A stretch of 64,000 nt of DNA from Arcuatula senhousia (taxonomy: Eukaryota; Mollusca; Bivalvia; Mytilida; Mytilidae), in contig OZ020313.1 in assembly GCA_963971305.1 (NCBI GenBank), forward strand, positions 23,757,260-23,821,259. The letters are read 5' to 3'. How positions within the stretch are numbered: the first letter of the stretch is position 1; each line of letters begins with the position of its first letter. The notes below the pieces were generated by a model. The model was not told the origin of the DNA. It saw nothing but the letters and a program-made list of their open reading frames with translations, and made no database searches. Shown piece after piece: positions 32,301 to 38,740 of the stretch. The position numbers and the translations under genes were made by a program.

Positions 32301-35065
32301 AAGCGAGCATAAGATATTCCTCTCACCATATTAAAAAAGGACATCTTTTTGCCCATTTCGAAGGACTGGGCATCGTTCCTCGAAACCACTCTCACAAATG
32401 GTGTTGAGAAGAGTCGGAAAATTGGTCCATGAAATTTTCACCTCAGACGAGGATGGAACCACGAGACTCAGTGTTAGTAGCCCGACACGTTAACAACTTT
32501 ACTGCCGACTCCCTTTTATTTGATCAATGATCAAACCATACATGTATGGTCCAAACATGAAAAAGCTAATGATTTAATGACAGTTTTTTTTTTTGTTTTT
32601 TTTTAAATTGACTATTTCATTTCGATTTCGTCTGGAAATATTATTATTAAAACAAAAAGTCGCATTTGCAGATGTAAAAATGGGTAACTCAGAAAGATCA
32701 AAGGCGAATCTAGCATACATAATCGGATAACAGAAAACAAAACACACTTAAAAAACTGAACCGTGAGAAATTGAAAATCCACCAATGTGAATTAAATCGT
32801 AACGAGGTAAAGCAAAAAATAATATCTACCTATTGGTACTTTCAACTCTTCGTTGTACTTCTCAACTAAAGCAGTTGTACATCTCAACTGTCGCATTTGC
32901 ACATCTCAACTTTCGCCAATCGTTAAAAGATGTACAATTCAACTTGTGCGGATGTACTAAAAAACTTTCGCATATGTACTTCACAACTTGTGCACCGATG
33001 TCGTGTTTTATCATTAAAGGGCACAATAAAACGACTCTCCACCCTTCAATATATTGTTATTTAGGTAGCTTATCTTTAGGATAAACTAGAAAAACTGTGA
33101 GCCGCAGCTCACAAATAAATACCCCCCACCCCCCAAAAAAATTCTCAGATAAAATTTTAAAATAGGAGATGCACATCTACATTATGTCACAGAGATTGTG
33201 TGTAAGTTTCATGAAAATCCATCAAGGGGTTTAGGAGGAGTTGCGGATAAGAGATGGGTACCCCCATGTAGCCGAATGGCTAAGTCCATGTTTTGCTATG
33301 GGAAACCCCAAAAATCATTCTGATCAAATTTTAAAATAGTAGGTGCACATCTACATTATGTCACAAAGATTGTGTGTAAGTTTCAAAAAAATCCACCAAG
33401 GGATTTAGGAGGAGTTGCGGATAAGAGATGGGTACCCCCATGTAGCCGAATGGCTAAGTCCATGTTTTGCTATGGAAAACCCCAAAAATCATTCTGATCA
33501 AATTTTAAAATAGTAGGTGCACATCTACATTATGTCACAAAGATTGTGTGTAAGTTTCAAAAAAATCCACCAAGGGGTTTAGGAGGAGTTGCGGATAAGA
33601 GATGGGTACCCCCATGTAGCCGAATGGCTAAGTCCATGTTTTGCTATGGAAAACCCCAAAAATCATTCTGATCAAATTTTAAAATAGTAGGTGCACATCT
33701 ACATTATGTCACAAAGATTGTGTGTAAGTTTCATGAAAATCCATCAAGGGGTTTAGGAGGACTTGCGGATAAGAGATGGGTACCCCCATGTAGCCAAATG
33801 GCTAAGTCCATGTTTTGCTATGGGAAACCCCAAAAATCATTCTGATCAAATTTTAAAATAGTAGGTGCACATCTACATTATGTAACAAAGATTGTGTGTA
33901 AGTTTCATGAAAATCCATCAAGGGGTTTAGGAGCAGTTGCGGATAAGAGATGGGTACCCTGAAGTGTAACGGAAGGACGGACGGAAGGACGGAAGGACGG
34001 ACGGAAGGACGGACACCCCTATCACTATATACCCCCCACTTTTGAAGTGGGGGGTATAAAAATAATGTTTTAAATACTTATGATGTTTTATATACGTGAT
34101 TTTCGGAATATTTATGTATAAAAGTATTTAATTTGTATTTTTAAGAACTAAATTAAAGTCAATTTTAAGTCATTAGTAACATAAATGCCTTAATAATAGT
34201 TTCCAGTTAAAAAACATTACTATTAGGCATATTTCTGGCATTTTAGATTTAAATTCCCAATTTCGGGTGTCTTTTTCGTCTGACTTACCCACAAGCCACC
34301 ATAAAAGCACTAATCAATTTTAGCGGGTGTACTTCTCAATCGTTTTTACGCAGCGCACCTTCCATACATTGTTTATGAACATATCGATATACAACATGAC
34401 CAAATTAACCGTTTTTATACCCGTTTTGGTATTATAGTTTAAAACATTGCTAGCATACTCATTCCTGATATTGACAGTATTCTTCTTTATAATCTGAGTT
34501 TTAGGTTCTAACCATCATGTCCATAGGAAGTATTTACTTTTCGCCAGGGCAGAAAAAGAATATCAAAAACAGGTAAAGACTTAGTCAATTGTTAAAGGCA
34601 TTAACTTAAGAGGCAAATTGTTTTGTTTCTTGATACAGGTCTTTAGAGAACCCAACACAAAAAGAACAAAACTAATAGAGACGTAGTTACAATGAAACAA
34701 ATCGTGCACATTAGTTAAATTATTTTAAACTGAAGTTTCTTAGTTTTACCCCCAAAAAATCAATAAACTTATCGAGGTGAGTGGCACAATATATTTCAAC
34801 TGATTGGCTTTCTTGTCCTCAAATCTAGACTACTAGGACTTAAGTTGTTGTTTTCAAAACTTTTTGATTTCCAAGATGTGTTCTAAAATCAAGACAACTT
34901 CGACTCAAGTTTCCTTTTTCATATGAAAGATCCTAAGTGAAGAATTTATCGTTTATAAAGTATTCATCGACCAAGTGAAACACATTAAATTTTGTTTTGA
35001 GACTGTTCTGACTTTAAAAAGATACTTTGCAGGACATTACTGATTCGGATGAAAAAGAAACTTAA
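2310..35065 (+). CDS. SLC5A8-like: SLC5 family Na+-coupled monocarboxylate-type transporter, 3' twelve exons (5' end outside window)
   Basis: This is the 3' part of a plasma-membrane Na+/solute symporter of the SLC5 (sodium:solute symporter) family. Joined exons are 2310-2390, 15667-15740, 19266-19406, 19909-20038, 20670-20758, 22732-22844, 24781-24851, 25898-25984, 26426-26646, 28001-28110, 34505-34572 and 35033-35065. They total 1218 nt, in frame throughout, giving 405 residues and TAA. Human SLC5A8 is about 610 aa and the conserved GGLKAV motif starts about 200 residues in, so the missing N-terminus fits. Visible family motifs are GGLKAVIWTDVFQ (residues 1-13), FDPDPYVRHTFW (53-64), NCDPLLTKK in exon 4, LFVACLFSGAMSSVSSMLN around the exon 5/6 junction (TM8, Na2-site region), and a loop with GCNSSSNE (298-305) and further NGT and NTS sequons. 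Closest remembered relatives are SLC5A8/SLC5A12; SLC5A6 or an invertebrate-specific paralogue is possible. Substrate (lactate, short-chain fatty acids, nicotinate) is inferred from family only. Two donors are non-canonical (after exons 1 and 5). Confidence 0.9.
4308..4907 (+). pseudogene. decayed multicopy transposon-associated ORF (CDTTSxFxG / NxLR / LPPxE family)
   Basis: Read with one internal stop and two frameshifts, the segment gives RRYIPAHELSNKIG, CDTTSSFFGIRKK, NTLRSRLAQQKSYKI, LPPSESTFYQHVLRVVLQ and TSSDFCRTCCALVREKC. This order matches a repetitive metazoan ORF family that I recognise by the HxxTGCDTTSxFxGxGK, LPPT...QHxxRxxxQxxxW and Cys-rich C-terminal blocks. The Gly codon before CDTTS is a TAA here (around 4391), and frames change near 4445 and 4640. 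The family is usually found in mobile-element contexts; its biochemical function is unknown to me. It lies in intron 1 of the transporter. Confidence 0.62.
7880..8487 (+). repeat. left inverted arm of the foldback element (21 bp satellite units)
   Basis: After about 30 bp of unique terminal sequence come roughly 27 units of 21 bp, tcattatatgatgtcgtcttg with variants such as gccgtcttg, gtggactta and gccgtattgttc. The order of the variants matches that of the right arm read in reverse complement. Confidence 0.85.
8488..8945 (+). repeat. extra, more homogeneous 21 bp satellite block unique to the left side
   Basis: About 22 further 21 bp units continue the array past the point where the right arm stops. 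They are more uniform (mostly gtcgtcttg, gccgtcttg and gtcgttttg variants), consistent with a later local expansion. Confidence 0.8.
9344..9387 (-). ncRNA. hammerhead ribozyme motif in a single retrozyme-like unit
   Basis: On the minus strand it has a 6 bp stem I (GCGCCU with AGGCGU), the core CUGAUGA, stem II GUC/GAC with a 7 nt loop, GAAA, a very short stem III (ACGCGCGU) and the cleavage triplet GUC. All core positions are intact; the cleavage site would lie between 9350 and 9349. The repeat start ttccatac at about 9323 and the downstream gcataaag segment belong to the same unit. Confidence 0.75.
9727..9935 (+). other. GC-rich, exon-like island inside the foldback element
   Basis: The segment follows a good acceptor-like ctttcctttaag and ends at a donor-like cagtaagt (about 9909-9916). 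It is clearly more GC-rich than its surroundings. Short open stretches exist in two frames but each holds a stop, and I recognise no domain. It may be a remnant of element coding sequence. Confidence 0.25.
10948..11553 (-). repeat. right inverted arm of the foldback element
   Basis: This is the reverse complement of 7880-8487, unit by unit, including rare variants (gccgtttcgac, gttgtgtc, gccgtcatgtt, gtcttcttg, gccgtattgttc). It ends with the same inner boundary gatttagtcattatatg. Confidence 0.85.
12949..14522. repeat. mosaic of inverted and direct copies of the ggctcccaggagcc repeat family
   Basis: It begins with tcacatggaccaaaggtct, the reverse of the family's right end. It then holds units in reverse orientation up to 13500, a forward left end gaggcttccaggagcctgaat at about 13521, forward units to about 14310, and reverse units ending attcaggctcctggtagcc at about 14500-14520. 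Core motifs (agcaacagcttttctctat, tgcaatagttttcatt) recur throughout. Confidence 0.65.
15227..15626 (+). mobile_element. non-autonomous Helitron (400 bp)
   Basis: The 5' end is TCTATACTACTAAAATAACG, a classical Helitron start. The 3' end has a perfect 16 bp palindrome CCCGCGAATTCGCGGG (15601-15616), a short T-rich spacer and terminal CTAG (15623-15626). It sits between A (15226) and T (15627), with no target duplication, as expected. There is no Rep/helicase coding. It lies in intron 1, 40 bp before exon 2 of the transporter. Confidence 0.85.
15667..15740 (+). CDS. SLC5A8-like: SLC5A8-like exon 2 (residues 28-51 plus 2 nt)
   Basis: The acceptor is tttcag and the donor gtaatg. It encodes GTISSGGLKEMWDIAEKGN and then RIEFF, the loop that precedes FDPDP in the family. 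The 3' end of a Helitron lies 40 bp upstream, so the polypyrimidine tract and branch region sit between that insertion and the exon. Confidence 0.88.
16580..16624. repeat. perfect 13 bp hairpin
   Basis: cgggacagtgtga at 16580-16592 is repeated as its exact reverse complement at 16612-16624 with a 19 nt loop. It is intronic; it may be the remnant of a small inverted-repeat element. Confidence 0.6.
17595..18130 (+). repeat. degenerate AT-rich tandem repeat (about 30-40 bp units)
   Basis: Around fourteen degenerate units of the type aaatataaatgatcgaac plus ttctgatcattgataact occur, with variable spacing. It lies in intron 2 with no coding potential. Confidence 0.7.
18655..18850 (+). repeat. GC-richer segment, probable repeat remnant
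   Basis: A stretch with accatgcgcccatcgacag and a run gacgggttcgatacagc, followed by T-rich sequence. Overlapping short ORFs exist in two frames, neither recognisable. I suspect an old dispersed-repeat fragment; it lies in intron 2. Confidence 0.3.
19266..19406 (+). CDS. SLC5A8-like: SLC5A8-like exon 3 (residues 52-98)
   Basis: The acceptor is attacag and the donor gtaagt. It encodes FDPDPYVRHTFWALTIG and continues through a membrane segment to YTVDQQMVQRFSSTKS, equivalent to the NQSQVQRYISCKS region of human SLC5A8. The first base completes the Arg codon begun in exon 2. Confidence 0.92.
19909..20038 (+). CDS. SLC5A8-like: SLC5A8-like exon 4 (residues 99-142)
   Basis: The acceptor is cattgtag and the donor gtaagt. 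It encodes a hydrophobic transmembrane segment followed by YANCDPLLTKKIGNANQ, matching the conserved CDP-x-x-x-KK motif before TM8. Confidence 0.92.
20670..20758 (+). CDS. SLC5A8-like: SLC5A8-like exon 5 (residues 143-171 plus 2 nt), non-canonical donor
   Basis: The acceptor is tttttgcag. It encodes LLPYFVVEVF through GLFVACLFSGAM, matching LMPYLVLDIL through GLFVACAYSG of human SLC5A8. The frame and protein match require the exon to end with AG at 20757-20758. The following bases are gaaagt, not gtaagt. The nearest downstream GT (20762) would shift the frame and hit a stop within exon 6. Confidence 0.85.
22348..22449. repeat. small inverted repeat
   Basis: ttctaattctggaacatat (22348-22366) is matched by its exact reverse complement at 22431-22449, enclosing 64 bp. 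It is intronic and MITE-like. Confidence 0.55.
22732..22844 (+). CDS. SLC5A8-like: SLC5A8-like exon 6 (residues 172-209)
   Basis: The acceptor is tcttttaacag and the donor gtcagt. Its first base completes a Ser codon (AG+C), after which it reads SVSSMLNSLSAVVWEDFLK, the TM8 Na2-site region (human STVSSSINALAAVTVEDL). Confidence 0.9.
24173..24216 (-). ncRNA. hammerhead ribozyme, stem I mismatch
   Basis: Core CUGAUGA, stem II, GAAA and the GUC cleavage triplet are intact. The 5' strand of stem I reads GCGCAU instead of GCGCCU, giving one A-G mismatch in the six base pairs. Confidence 0.7.
24528..24571 (-). ncRNA. hammerhead ribozyme, intact core
   Basis: Minus strand, all elements conserved: stem I GCGCCU/AGGCGU, CUGAUGA, stem II GUC/GAC with loop UUGAAUA, GAAA, short stem III ACGCGCGU, and the cleavage C (complement of 24534). 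Confidence 0.8.
24781..24851 (+). CDS. SLC5A8-like: SLC5A8-like exon 7 (residues 210-233)
   Basis: The acceptor is tcatttgcag and the donor gtttgt. It encodes a transmembrane helix VIFGCLGVGMAFAVKRMGG ending TVLQ, equivalent to human YGALCIGMAALASLMGALLQ. A hammerhead-bearing repeat dimer ends about 30-45 bp upstream. Confidence 0.88.
25130..25715. repeat. duplicated repeat, about 404 bp period
   Basis: Two similar blocks (about 25140-25310 and 25545-25715) share catgagaccacaa, tttttatgagctgtatg, attattcctcatcagcag and agaacccaaacaaag. Minus-strand reading contains CUGAUGAGG in both blocks, reminiscent of a hammerhead core, but the rest of the motif does not fold convincingly. Confidence 0.6.
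25898..25984 (+). CDS. SLC5A8-like: SLC5A8-like exon 8 (residues 234-262)
   Basis: The acceptor is ctctttctag and the donor gtaagt. It encodes ASLTLNGAAGAPLVGLFILG and then AFFSFTNWI, matching the GGPLMGLFALGI helix of human SLC5A8. Confidence 0.9.
26203..26300 (-). repeat. truncated retrozyme-like fragment with decayed hammerhead
   Basis: It contains the unit start tgacaacaaagttccagac and aggcgctctaccaaaa. The hammerhead segment at 26236-26279 has substitutions in stem I, in CUGAUGA (CUGAGGA) and in the GAAA region, so it is predicted dead. It lies in intron 8. Confidence 0.65.
26426..26646 (+). CDS. SLC5A8-like: SLC5A8-like exon 9 (residues 263-335 plus 2 nt)
   Basis: The acceptor is aacgatag and the donor gtaagt. 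It starts GAIAGGLSGFAFAMWCGIG, matching human GALVGLMAGFAISLWVGIG, and continues into the extracellular loop with GCNSSSNE and potential N-glycosylation sites at about residues 300, 309 and 325. It is the longest exon in the window. Confidence 0.92.
28001..28110 (+). CDS. SLC5A8-like: SLC5A8-like exon 10 (residues 336-372 plus 1 nt)
   Basis: The acceptor is tccctttcag and the donor gtatgt. It encodes LSYIWFSGLGILIVVFVGVL and ISILTKTC, the last transmembrane helix (human LSYLYFSTVGTLVTLLVGIL). The 6.4 kb intron that follows contains the TIR element at 30387-34371. Confidence 0.9.
28231..28450 (+). repeat. 42 bp tandem repeat, about five units
   Basis: The unit begins tatgttttaattttatcgat and continues tttctaaaaagattacata. 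The central copies are evenly spaced by 42 bp and the outer ones are degraded. It lies in intron 10. Because 42 is a multiple of 3 it produces a spurious open frame. Confidence 0.75.
28980..30030 (+). repeat. degenerate dispersed/tandem repeat block
   Basis: Recurring motifs are aaaaggggtcaaa or aaaaggggtataaaatgca, tttggtcctattttg, ttctggttgaccaaattgta and gtatgaaactta, spaced irregularly. A cacctgtttcgccgaaggtg hairpin lies near 29310. No ORF of interest. Confidence 0.5.
31638..32246 (+). CDS. candidate two-exon gene inside the intron-10 element (85 aa, unknown)
   Basis: Exon 1 is 31638-31757 (ATG, 40 codons, donor gtacca) and exon 2 is 32109-32246 (acceptor ttttgtcttgcag, 45 codons plus TAA). 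They join in phase 0. The product begins MCSWDADAPVGPKLKVES, has GFGCIVCHTEPSYQ before the junction, a hydrophobic VVAAHLSLLLSNYVY in the middle and a very basic C-terminus (RSQKSRRAKAKS). Exon 1 is markedly more GC-rich than its surroundings. The 351 bp intron contains a retrozyme fragment. I do not recognise the protein. It may be a remnant of element coding sequence, a captured host exon pair, or a chance pair of open frames. The start could lie further upstream: the frame is open to a TAG at 31611. Confidence 0.35.
31950..32050 (+). repeat. retrozyme-like fragment in + orientation
   Basis: This is the reverse complement of the repeat seen at 9296, 24141 and 50319: tttttggtagagcgcc to tctggaactttgttgtca. 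It is the only complete + strand copy and lies in the intron of the candidate two-exon gene. A shorter degraded piece is at about 31110-31146. Confidence 0.75.
31969..32012 (+). ncRNA. hammerhead ribozyme, intact core, + strand
   Basis: Stem I is 31969-31974 with 32007-32012, core CUGAUGA is 31975-31981, stem II is 31982-31984 with 31992-31994 (loop 31985-31991), and GAA plus A15.1 is 31995-31998. Short stem III is 31998-32005 and C17 is 32006. Cleavage is predicted between 32006 and 32007. It is in the sense orientation of both the transporter and the candidate two-exon transcript. Confidence 0.8.
32350..32512 (-). repeat. tRNA-related SINE-like repeat
   Basis: It is similar to 57350-57520 along its length (catcgttcctcg, gtccatgaa-ttttcacc, gttagtag-ccgac-acgttaac). 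On the minus strand it has a B-box-like GGTTCCATCC preceded by an A-box-like segment, suggesting descent from a tRNA. This copy has a substitution in the B box. Confidence 0.55.
33097..34059 (+). repeat. 174 bp tandem satellite element (about five units) with hairpin ends
   Basis: Units begin gggtacccccatgtagc at 33256, 33430, 33604, 33778 and 33952, spaced exactly 174 bp. The left boundary has the palindrome tgtgagccgcagctcaca. The right boundary has a ggac/ggaa microsatellite (about 33965-34013) and a perfect hairpin accccccac-ttttgaa-gtggggggt (34031-34055). Very uniform units suggest recent amplification. It is nested in the element 30387-34371. Confidence 0.85.
34505..34572 (+). CDS. SLC5A8-like: SLC5A8-like exon 11 (residues 373-395), cytoplasmic tail
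   Basis: The acceptor is ctgagttttag and the donor gtaaag. The phase matches exon 10 exactly, and it encodes a basic tail reading GSNHHVHRKYLLFARAEKEY and then QKQ. The tail is lineage-specific, so the call rests on splice sites, phase and the open frame. Confidence 0.75.
35033..35065 (+). CDS. SLC5A8-like: SLC5A8-like terminal coding exon (residues 396-405, stop)
   Basis: The acceptor is tactttgcag. It encodes DITDSDEKET and then TAA in phase with exon 11. The acidic C-terminal tail is typical of membrane transporters. The 3' UTR probably runs to the AATAAA near 35522. Confidence 0.72.
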   Translation, partial: DITDSDEKET

Positions 35066-35521
35066 CTCCTATAAAAAAAGAACAGACTGTTAACTCCTTT
35101 CATCAAACAAAAAAGGTAGAGTATTGTTTTAATTCTATTTGTGTCTGTAAGGAAAGGTAATACTTTAAATTTGAGAAAACAATATAAAACAAGCTATAAT
35201 CAGCATAAAATGCCACTGAGAATACAGCATCATCCATGTAAGCCAACTTTTAATTAAATCAAATTGTACACTTTATAACATTTTTTATATTCTTTAAGTC
35301 ATATGAAACCTCGTATAAGTGAATTGTTAAACCCCCCTTCATATGTGTTTTTTGCCATATTTCAATTATAATCTCATAGTATTATATTTTTTCTAGACAG
35401 AAGAATAGACAGAAAATTTAACCCAATAAATGGAATAAATGGGATACCAACTCAACTTTTTCAGAATATAATACACGTAAACCAAATGAATTTCCTTTGA
35501 AATCCAACAATGTCTGAGAGA

Positions 35522-35527
35522 AATAAA
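35522..35527 (+). promoter_or_regulatory. candidate polyadenylation signal of the SLC5A8-like gene
   Basis: An AATAAA hexamer lies about 460 bp after the stop codon. Other AT-rich hexamers exist in this region, so the actual cleavage site is uncertain. Confidence 0.35.
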
Positions 35528-36247
35528 GTTTTCTATGGTGACAAAAAGAAAAAAAGATGTACCTTAGTTATTATGTTATTATAACTTCTGTTAACAAATT
35601 GCTAGATCATTTTATACTTTATATGCATTGTTTTGTCATGGGAAGACATGTTCTTTTTTATATTTTTACATTTATCATCATCATTTTAAAGTAACTTGTA
35701 ATGACTACTCTAAAACAATCGCTATTTCAGCTTAAAATAAATTTTATTGTTTTGGTTCGGTTGTTTAAGAATTGGATTTTTTTCTAGAATAAAAGCCAGT
35801 CAGACAACCAACGCAAATTGATATCAATACGTCACCAAATATGACTTATTGGTATTAATAAATTGAAAAAAGAATTATTAATTAACAATATCCATTTGAA
35901 AAAAAGCTAAATGTGACATAGTATACCAGGTTTTTGCCCACACCTGAACTCATATCATACATACACCTAGCTGAAATTTGATTTGTTAGATTCCTGACAC
36001 CATATCAATTTTACCAAGGGTGGGATAATTATATATAAGTATATCTCGAACGTTTGATCATTCCTTACTGTGAAGCAGTCTTTCCTTTGGTAAGTCGGAA
36101 AAAATATTGTATATTCTATAGATATTTTAAATGAGTTTATATTCTTTTTGATTTATTTTCTTATTTGTTGTGTTTTTGTTATTCAGATTATACAATTTTT
36201 TTAAAATATATTTACGAATGGGTCTAAATTCTTTTATTTTTTTCTTA
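35528..36247. other. AT-rich interval, no gene seen
   Basis: It holds AT-rich sequence with poly-T runs and no splice-framed open reading frames or clear repeats that I can support. Confidence 0.5.
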
Positions 36248-36249
36248 TA

Positions 36250-37004
36250 CAGATGAGACCAAACCTAACCTGTACAAAGTGAACTTAAAGCGGACCTGTG
36301 GTTTACTTTTCTGGTCTGGTTTGGTTCACTTGACCAAACCAAGTAGCAGACCTAGGTCCACTTTTCTGGTTGGTTTGGTTTGGAAAGCAGACCAAACCTC
36401 ACCACAAGTCTGGTTCAGTCAAACTTCTGGTCTGCTTTCAACAGTGAACCTAGAGTGGACCAGACCTAAAGCGGACCAGACCTATGTTCAGGTCTGGTCT
36501 GCTTTTAATAATAAACCAAGAGTGGACCAGACCAGACCTAAGTTTGGTCTGCTCTAAGTCTGGTCTGGTCTGCTTTCAATAGTGAACTAAGAGTGGACCA
36601 GACATAGAGCGGACCAGACTTAAGTTTGCGTGGTCTGCTCTCAATAATAATTCTAGAGTGGACCAGACCTAAGTTTGCTCTGCTCTAAGTCTGCTCTGCT
36701 CTAAGTCTGCTCTGGTCTGCTTTAAATAGTGAACCAGGAGTGGACCAGACCTAGAGTGGATCAGACCTAAGTTTGGTCTGCTGTAAGTCTGGTCCACTCA
36801 AGGATTGGTCATTTCTTTATAGGTCTGGTCTGCCTGAGGTCAGAGTGAACCAGACCTAGGGCAAAGTTTGCTTTTGGAGTGAACTTGAGAGCAGACCTAG
36901 GTTCACTCAAACCAAACCATACCAGAAAAAAAACAGACCTGGACCAGACTTCTGGTCCGCTTTTTAAGTCTGGTTGGCATACAGGTTAGGTTTGGACCCA
37001 TCTG
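36250..37004. mobile_element. TA-flanked inverted-repeat element with self-complementary AGACC/GGTCT interior
   Basis: The ends are inverted repeats: CAGATGAGACCAAACCTAAC at 36250 and gttaggtttggacccatctg at 36985-37004, flanked on both sides by TA (36248-36249 and 37005-37006) as in Tc1/mariner-type insertions. The interior is a low-complexity array of agtggaccagacctaag-type words in both orientations, so one strand could fold into many hairpins. No transposase. The 92-codon frame inside is a by-product of the repeat. Confidence 0.75.
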
Positions 37005-37006
37005 TA

Positions 37007-38420
37007 TGTTGTATTAATGCATACTTTACGTTTTATAGTTACATTTTGGGACAAATTTGCATTACAGTAATTCTTAATTATCATCATTATCATCATCATC
37101 TTTAACTTTGTAGAATTAAAATACCATCATGAGTTTTTTTTTTTTATCAATATCATGTGCCATAGATATTTTGTATTTCTATTTTGTCGTTTTGCATTGT
37201 GGTTTAACCTGCATGGTAAACTCTTTAGTTAGTATTGAATTAAATTTTTCAATCAGTTATCTTATTATTTACCTTTTCCCCATATTGTCGTTTGAATAAA
37301 TAATCTTTTCGTAGTTGATACAATTGGAAAAAAACAGTCTAAAAAGTCTAGTTTCCTGACAAACTATCCAAATTATAACAATTTGGTTTGTTTTAAACAT
37401 TTCGTGTCAAATGTGATTAAACGGAAATGTTTTCGTTTTTTATAAATTTTAAATCATCGGGTTTTTCTAATTAGCCCTTACGATACGCGTATAGTCTGAC
37501 CATGTGAGTATACCCATACGCGTATGGTCTAGATATTCATATGGCTCGGAACATATACAAAATGATTAATGTTAATTGAAATGATTTTTCCAGAGTAGAT
37601 CCTAGTGCAAGTGTACGTTCTATACGCAATACTAGCCCGTCATGTAATAAATACGAAGTCCGTAACTTAAATAATGATATACCATGCCATACGCAAATCT
37701 ATCATATCTTTTTCACTTTAGTGCAAAAATGACAAAATGACACTGATAAAAAGTTTTTGGGTTGGAACATTAATAGCTTATAAGGAAATAACGCAACAAT
37801 AAGAAACCGAGATATTCATAGTGGCCCAATGTGTATATCAGATTATGCTCCATCCTGTTTCAAAAGAATTAAAATATTGTTAGATAAAAGTTATTACATA
37901 ATAGATGGTTTTCAGATGATAAAAGCAGAGAAATGTCAAGTTGGTATTTAAATGCCTCATTGAAAAAATGAAGCAAAGGATGAAAAGACCAAACATACCC
38001 GAAACAAAGCATGCATACATTTTGTAAACACTCAAACTATCAAACACCTAGCAAATATATGACCAAATATGATACTTAGTGAACCATGTCCTTTATATAT
38101 CATCCACTTAACTAAAATTTAAGTACAATTCCACATTAGAATCATGCTACGGGTGGTTCATTGATGATTTCAAAGTTTAGATTTAAGGATATAGATGCAT
38201 TCATTTTATCATAAAACAAGCCCAAATCAGATTTTACGTTTTCAATATATAGTAAGTACCTAGATAATTTTTGACTGGTTATATCAGAAAAAAATTATGT
38301 CGGGAAATATTATTCCCATACTTTTCATTGCACAATGTAACTAAATTTTGACTGGTAATATCTCCTGAACCCAAGAATGGCTTAAACATTTTTAGTGGTC
38401 AAAACACTAAGGTTGGATCC
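37007..38420. other. AT-rich interval, no gene seen
   Basis: Contains a short atc trinucleotide run near 37080 and two near-direct copies of catacgcgtat/gtatacgcg-like words around 37480-37540. No coding region recognised. Confidence 0.45.
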
Positions 38421-38424
38421 AAAA

Positions 38425-38740
38425 AACTAGTTTAACCCCGCCACATTTTATATGTGCCTGTCCTAAGCCAGGAAACTTTGCCAAAGCCTTTGTTTGTCCT
38501 TGTCATTCTATGTTAACTGTTTTATGTCAAGAATTGAGTCTTTCGTTGATGATTTAGGGATTGGTTTTGATACTTTTGTATTGTATTATTAGTTTTGGGC
38601 CAATGCAAGACGGTAAGCAGTGACCTATGGTCATGTTGAAGACTGCTTGCTGTTTTCCGTTGTGATTTTTTGAATTGCTGTTTGTTTATGTTTGTTATGT
38701 CGCGTACACTTATTCCACATCTCAATATCGTATACTAATT
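38425..38740 (+). repeat. dispersed repeat, two modules
   Basis: 38425-38480 (tagtttaaccccgccac, gtgcctgtcctaagccagga) resembles the retroelement-associated repeat at 53.5, 54.4 and 62 kb. 38595-38730 (ttgggccaatgcaagacgg, gactgcttgctgttttcc, cgcgtacacttattccac) recurs at 41325-41460. Confidence 0.6.

Larger units (their letters stand above)
30387..34371. mobile_element. 3985 bp DNA-transposon-like element with 44 bp TIRs
   Basis: The left TIR 30387-30430 starts CAATGTATGGAAGGTGCGCT. The right TIR 34328-34371 is its reverse complement with a single mismatch (t/c in gctgtgt versus gctgcgt). A 5 bp direct duplication TTTAT flanks the element (30382-30386 and 34372-34376). Sub-terminal regions (about 30430-30920 and 32840-33010) repeat short words such as gttgtacatctcaact and ttgtgcaa in opposite orientation. 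It contains a candidate two-exon gene, a hammerhead-bearing fragment, a SINE and a satellite element, the last three probably later insertions. Superfamily unknown; no transposase recognised. It lies wholly in intron 10 of the transporter. Confidence 0.78.

Noticed and set aside
36279..36557. 92-codon open frame
   Set aside because: It lies entirely in the AGACC/GGTCT low-complexity interior of an inverted-repeat element and has no splice or start context.
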